Shown here: piece after piece, positions 59,028 to 64,000 of the stretch | Numbering within the stretch: the first letter of the stretch is position 1 | How the letters are laid out: the number at the start of each line of letters is the position of its first letter | Assembly (NCBI GenBank): GCA_963580455.1 | Contig: OY756968.1 | Span: 6,485,544-6,549,543, forward strand | Reading direction: 5' to 3' | From: Euonymus europaeus | Taxonomy: Eukaryota; Streptophyta; Magnoliopsida; Celastrales; Celastraceae | DNA length: 64,000 nt | Made by a program: the position numbers and the translations under genes | The notes under the pieces: model-generated | Database searches by the model: none | The model's input: only the letters and a program-made list of their open reading frames with translations | Told to the model about the DNA's origin: nothing

Positions 59028-60803
59028 GGGAGATTCACCAAAAAATCCTTTAATAAAAATATGTACTCCATTTACTCCCTTCAATTTTTTAATATTCCAA
59101 AACATCCTTTAAATAATTCTGGACAAAACTACCCTTATTCCAATAAATCCTTATGTGTATGACATATGTTGACATCACCAGATTCTTTTTATTTTTTTTC
59201 TTTTAAAACTTTAAAACAGTTTTATCTCTCAAAATACAAGTCGGATTTTTAAAAAAAATATATATTAATAATCAACACGAAAAACTCTTTCCAATGAGAT
59301 CCATCATCGATATGTTTAAATATTCATTCGTCAAATCCTCTGAATGAACTCAGAGGATTTCTCAAACTTATCCACGATTCAGAGGATTTCTCAAAACTAA
59401 TCAAAAAAGTTTTCAAAATTAAGCAAATAAATTCAGATGATTTCATAAAAATATATCAAAAAAATATAGATTTTTTGAAAATCAAACAAAAAACAACAAA
59501 AAATTTCAGAGGATTTCACAAACTTGTCACAAATTTAGAGGATTTCACAAAATTTATCAAAATAAATCAGAGGAATTTTTGAAATTAAGCAAAAAAATAG
59601 AGGATTGCATAAAATATATAATAAAAATTATAAGAATTTTCGAAAATCAAACAAAAATAACCCGAAACTCTAAATCATAAACCTAAAATCTCAAAATCCT
59701 AATATCTTAAATTCCAAAATCATAAAATATAAACACTAAATTCTAATATTTTAAACACATACTCTTAAACTTTAAACCTTATAACCAGAAATCCTCTGAA
59801 TTTTCCATAAATCCTTTGAATGTAAACAATTCTAATTTTAATTTTGAACAAAAAAATCTTATAAATAATTAAGAAGAATTTACAAAAATAAGAAGAAAAT
59901 CTTAAAATTCTACTAACATATATTCCTAAACCTTAAGTACTAAACCTCAAAATCCTAAATAATGAATTATGTTCTCCTAAACCCTAAAACCTTATACCAT
60001 AAACTCTAAACTATAATATCTTAAACTTCAAAACCCTAAACTTTATCAAAATGAAACAAAAAAACAACTAAAAATTTAGATGATTAGAAGATTTCTCAAA
60101 TTTATCAAGAATTCAGATAATTTTACAAAACTCTCCAAAACAATTCAGAAGAGTTTTTGAAATTATGCACAAAAAAAAAATCAGAGGATTTCTTATTCAG
60201 AATTCAGAGTTTTTAAAATATGAATTGAGTTTTCTTATGATATTATTCTCATAAGTTATTAGCTTTGGTTGTTAGTGAAGAATATAATAAAAATATTGAC
60301 ATTTGTATTGGATAACTTTTTGTTGATGGATAAGTGTTTCATTGTTGATTTTGATAATATAATGATTCACAGATTTTAATGTATATGCATAGGTTACTGA
60401 GTCAACTAAATTTTGCGCATGTAAGTGCATGCGCTTAATTTTCATGAAAGAAAAAAAAATTTGGTTGATCGACTCCACTTTTATTCATCAAAAGTGAAAA
60501 TATTAGTTTATCTTTAAAATCATATAGATAAAATACATGATTTTCATCCAACTTTATGAGATTGTATTTATATTTATTTTATTATAATAATTATTTCCTA
60601 AATAAGGAGCAATCATGTACTAATAAAAATAAGGATAGGTTTAAATGAGGGGAGGGTAAAATTGTCATTTATTGAGGTTAAAATTTAAAGTTATCCTTAT
60701 TGAGCTAAGTTTCAAATAAGTGGGAATGTATTGGGCTACAAACTTTTCAAAAATACTAAATGGAATACAAAGTCCATATAAAGGACTTATCACCAAATAA
60801 TCC
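59028..60803. mobile_element. 1776-bp non-coding element with 9-bp TSD (Mutator-like), filled with short repeats
   Basis: TACTTCAAT flanks both sides (59019-59027 and 60804-60812), an exact 9-bp target duplication as made by Mutator-type transposition. The ends GGGAGATTCACCAAAAAATC and, from the minus strand, GGATTATTTGGTGATAAGTC are partly inverted repeats, followed on both sides by TCCTTTA and TCCATTTA words. The interior has about a dozen degenerate TCAGAGGATTTC units (59330-59600, 60060-60200) and telomere-like AAACCCTAAA units (59650-59780, 59930-60050). No convincing coding region. Confidence 0.75.
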
Positions 60804-60812
60804 TACTTCAAT

Positions 60813-61029
60813 TTCTAAAATAACCTCTGCATCACAAAATAAAAGTTAGTCTCATCGTGACAAAGGCTGACACATTCTTCGACTAATAAAATCATGACAC
60901 ATGCCCTAAATATTTAAAAAACTGTCAAGTGCCAACATAAATAAAATTAAAAGAATAACTTTCTAAATCAAAAAACAAAGACCTTTCAATGCAGTAGAAG
61001 AAAGATCGAAGACCTCAAATTGTGACTAA
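60813..61029. other. Spacer between the 59-61 kb element and the LRR scrap
   Basis: Short A/T-rich stretch with no motif. Confidence 0.4.
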
Positions 61030-61320
61030 CCACTACAATGGCAAATTCTTGCCAAAATCACGAGGTAATGTTCTTGAGAGGGTGTTATTCCAAATTTCGA
61101 GTACCTTCAATTGTGTCAACTTCCCAAGTCCATAAGGAACTGAACAAGACAATTAAGTTCTTCAAGTAATGAAGCTGATTTATGGTGGAATCATTCCTTC
61201 AAATTTCTAGTGGATCTCAAATAACATATCATTAGAGAGGAAATAATGTATTTTGTCTCCTCATTGAGCCAAAATCTCGCAATGGAGATTACCAACTGTC
61301 AAATCAAGATATTTTAGGAA
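61030..61320 (-). pseudogene. LRR receptor-kinase pseudogene fragment (PXL/MIK1-like repeats)
   Basis: Read on the minus strand in broken frames: FLKYLDLTVGNLHCEI (about 61320-61273), FEGMIPP, then VPYGLGKLTQLKVLEIWNNT and LSRTLPRDFGKNLPL-stop-WLV (about 61140-61030). This is the order of plant extracellular leucine-rich repeats (L..LDL.V.NL.GEI, G.IP, LG.L..L.VLE.WNN.LSG.LP). The words LDLAVGNL and VLELWNN are typical of LRR-RLK subfamily XI receptors such as MIK1/PXL. It is about 95 codons with several stops and no kinase domain nearby. No shorter open frame would reveal it because it lacks an intact ORF. Confidence 0.75.
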
Positions 61321-61989
61321 TTGATTCAATGTCCTCCTTGAGTTTTTTTTAAAATTAGCATTATGGGATAAACTATTTCTCACTTTAGCATCCGTTTCAT
61401 ACTATTTTTGAGACTAGGACTCCAAGCCAAACCTTTTCAGCTTGGTGTTAAAATACCACCTCTAAAGCTATTTTCGGAAACTGGATGGGTCTGCCAACAG
61501 TCTAGTAGCATTAAAGATTTTCCTTTTTAATTTTTAATATTTGCAAATTAGAGGCTAACAATGCCAACATAATATTTGCAAATACTGTGCAATCTGTTCT
61601 TATATCCAACAATTGAAAATTTCCATTACAAAAATACTTCTACAATAAAATATTATCATTAAAAATATAAACATTATTACAGCACCCTTTCATGCAACAA
61701 TTTTTGGGAGGGAAAAACACAAAAGCTCTAACAAAATACATTTATCCTTTAGCAAATGACTTAAAATCCAAAAAGCCATTCACTGAGAGTAATATTACAT
61801 TCCAATTAGTGGTTATACAACCAAAATATGATTAACCTAAGATCTCACCTAGTGAATGAGCCACTGAGATATATGCTTCTTCCCCCATAAGCCCACAAGA
61901 ACTACATTTTAATCAAAACGGGTCAAACATTCTAGTGCACATTTTTCCAACAAAATGTTGACATTGTTTCAGCCACATAACTTGAATAA
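61321..61989. other. Spacer before the MULE relic, no gene recognised
   Basis: A/T-rich. It may contain the 3' end of the MULE transposon, but no terminal inverted repeat was identified. Confidence 0.4.
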
Positions 61990-64000
61990 AAAAAACTTAC
62001 AAATGATCTTCCAAGCCAAACTTCATTGGTTTCTAGTAGGAAATTTTCTCCTATTATGCCCTGTATTTTTACAAAAGCCACAAGTCACTGATCTTTTTTC
62101 ACCCTTCCTTCCACAAGTCACCGATCTTTTTTCACCCTTCCTTGCATCTTTCTCATTATTTATGCGAGTTGTTTATGGATGACCCTTTTTATTTCTTTGC
62201 AATGTCTCATCCGGAATGAGCGTTGGCCCGTTATAGGTGGGCCACTGATTGCGATTTGGAATAGGATGAAATAATATACTCCAAGTGCGTATATAACTCT
62301 CCATGGAATAAAACTTGTCAATATATGGCGAATCAATATTACGCAAAGCACATGAAGCCTAACGTGTGAATAAGGATAATGAAATAATCTCCACTTATTA
62401 CATGTACAAGACCTCTCACCTAGGTCGATAATCTGCACGCGTCCATCTCGAGCCCGATTCATGGATCTTGATCGGGACGTATGCACTTCAAACACTTCGA
62501 GCCTATGATGATACATAATCACCTCATGTCCAATAGCTTTCGCCTTTAAGCCTTCAAATTTTGCATCAATAAAGGTTGTCCATAATACACAAGCAGACAC
62601 GCATATCCGAGAAAAATTTATTAACCCCGTAAAAAGTGAGATGCACAAAAACTGTAATACGCAATCGACGACATTCATTCAGGAGAGAATTAGTAATTTC
62701 TACCATATTCAATGTCATGTTGTCCCACCTTTGCCCTCCATCGTGAAGTAGTGTCCAAGACTCAAGGGATAAGTCATCAATCCATTTCTTCACATTTGCG
62801 ACATCAAGGCTTTCAATCCTAGCCATTTTTTTATTGAACTTATGTTGCTGCTTTGGCATGGCTATTTCACCCAGTAATTTCTTCAGACCTTGATTTTTAA
62901 AGTTGGTATTGAAATAACTGACAAGGTGGCTAACGCAATATCAATGATATGCCATTGGTTCCGCCTAACCAATGTACTGATTTTTTATTGCATTGACTAT
63001 ATCAATATGTTGATCTAATACGACACATAAACCAACACAATTAGTCACTTTCTCTCGGAGGCAAGCCATAAACCAACCCCAACTGTCATTTGATTCAACT
63101 TCAATAAATGCAAATGCAAGTAAAAATAAATGTCCATTAGCATCTATTGCAACAACTACTAAAAGCTTCCCTTTATATTTTCCATACAGATGCATACCAT
63201 CCATACATATAACTGGCCTGCAATATTTAAAACCCTCAACCCATGGCCCAAATGCCCAGAACACACGTTGGAATTTTTGAACAAATGAAATGTTAGTTGG
63301 GGCCGTATTCCACACAATAATTGTTCTCGGGTTAGCTCTCTGAATCTCTTCCATGAATGTTGGAAATACTTTATAAGGATCCTTCTAGTCACTGAACAAT
63401 AGCATCATTGCATGTTGTTTTGCATACCATGCTTTCCTGTAAGAAATGGTGTAGTTATATTGCTCTTTAATCACAAAAACGATTGCATTATAGTTATGGA
63501 TAGATTGGCTTTGACAACATCTTTAATAGAATAAGCAACAAAATTGGAATCAAGTTGTCGATGATCCTGTCTTAAGATTGGATTGAAACAAGTAAGAGGA
63601 ACTTCGTATACCGTAATCTTGAAGTAATCCCAATCACTCAGAACTAGGGCAGTCAATTTCCAGTTGCATCTAGTCAATTGCTTACAACTTAGTTTCAACC
63701 TTGTGGTGTTGGAGTGCTAACTCGGTAGTGCATATAGGTACGAGAGTGGCATAACTTGATTGCATTCAAAAGCTTCACCTTACTTGTAAACTGTGCACCA
63801 ACATAAAATTCTCCACTAATATTCTGCCCAACTTGATTTGAAGGAACCCATTGACATACCACAACTATATTTGAACTACTAACATCCTCAAATTCAGGGG
63901 AAGGACGTTGCAACCAAGAACTTGAATTGCCACAACTGAAATTATGCTCACCAAGATCAACAGCACCCTCATTGCCGTCATCACTAAGGTCATCACCAAA
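61990..64000 (-). pseudogene. MULE (Mutator-like) transposase pseudogene, 5' end beyond the window
   Basis: Minus-strand fragments in MuDR order: an N-terminal part (FYVGAQFTSKVKLLNAIKLC, about 63815-63755), the MuDR zinc-binding part (CNWKLTALVLSDWDYFKITV), the DDE core (PVICMDGMHLYGKYKGKLLV, AFAFIEVESNDSWGWFMACL and VVLDQHI, 63230-63010), a SWIM finger (CTCNKWRLFHYPYSHV, about 62415-62365; the last Cys of the usual CxH context is changed to Tyr) and a C-terminal CCHC-like knuckle (CGFCKNTGHNRRKF, final Cys missing) near 62085-62045. Stops and frame changes occur, for example at 63390 and between 62350 and 62330. A 33-bp in-frame duplication (RKGEKRSVTCG twice) lies at 62087-62152. Not functional. 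Confidence 0.9.

Noticed and set aside
1..64000. Search for tRNA, rRNA, CRISPR arrays and biosynthetic gene clusters
   Set aside because: No tRNA B-box-like sequence with a foldable cloverleaf, no rRNA, no regularly spaced repeat array; the genes found are unrelated in pathway.

Overview
This window is nuclear DNA from a flowering plant. The genes have plant-style introns with GT/GC-AG borders, the protein families are plant-specific (KNOX, EPFL, R2R3-MYB of the RAX/MYB36 group, CGR2/CGR3 pectin methyltransferase), and intergenic space is A/T-rich and full of plant transposons. The style fits a eudicot; the species cannot be named from the sequence alone.

Six protein-coding genes can be supported: (1) the 5' part of a class I KNOX homeobox gene (BREVIPEDICELLUS/KNAT1-like) on the minus strand, 32-870, running off the left edge; (2) a ten-exon DUF676-type serine esterase/lipase on the plus strand, 17148-22139, with one GC-AG intron and an upstream ORF that stops one base before the main ATG; (3) a two-exon secreted peptide gene of the EPFL family, EPFL2-like, 24251-24778; (4) a single-exon acidic membrane-anchored protein of unknown function, 31669-32661; (5) a three-exon R2R3-MYB, 45143-46436; (6) a six-exon CGR2/CGR3-like Golgi methyltransferase on the minus strand, 52034-55443, with two tiny exons of 40 and 39 bp. 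Several are developmental regulators (meristem, peptide signalling, axillary meristem or endodermis MYB), but they are well spaced and independently oriented; nothing suggests a cluster or operon.

Transposons make up most of the rest. From left to right: a 429-bp 3-bp-TSD MITE (3869-4297) and a partial relative (10090-10252); a decayed Ty1/copia element with a deleted centre (4760-7200); a TTA-flanked MITE (8676-9082); a Ty3/gypsy gag relic (10444-12107); a Stowaway-like MITE inside the esterase intron (17480-17778); a 951-bp non-autonomous hAT (28089-29039); a 6.7-kb hAT (33329-40067) with a dead transposase gene split by a 2.1-kb solo LTR (35144-37265); a miniature Tnt1-like copia element with two LTRs and about 185 bp inside (43081-44196); a small inverted-repeat MITE in the MYB promoter (44579-44734); a truncated Ty3/gypsy pol (55850-58974) with a nested 603-bp insertion; a 1.8-kb element with 9-bp TSD filled with telomere-like and short A/T-rich repeats (59028-60803); an LRR receptor-kinase pseudogene scrap (61030-61320); and a decayed MULE transposase gene running off the right edge (61990-64000).

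No tRNA, rRNA, CRISPR or operon-like structure was seen. The parts most worth a second look are the nested hAT/solo LTR with its palindromic GTCCGGAC repeats, the miniature copia element, the 59-61 kb element next to an LRR gene scrap, the two insertions with good target duplications but no clear terminal repeats, and the esterase start region.
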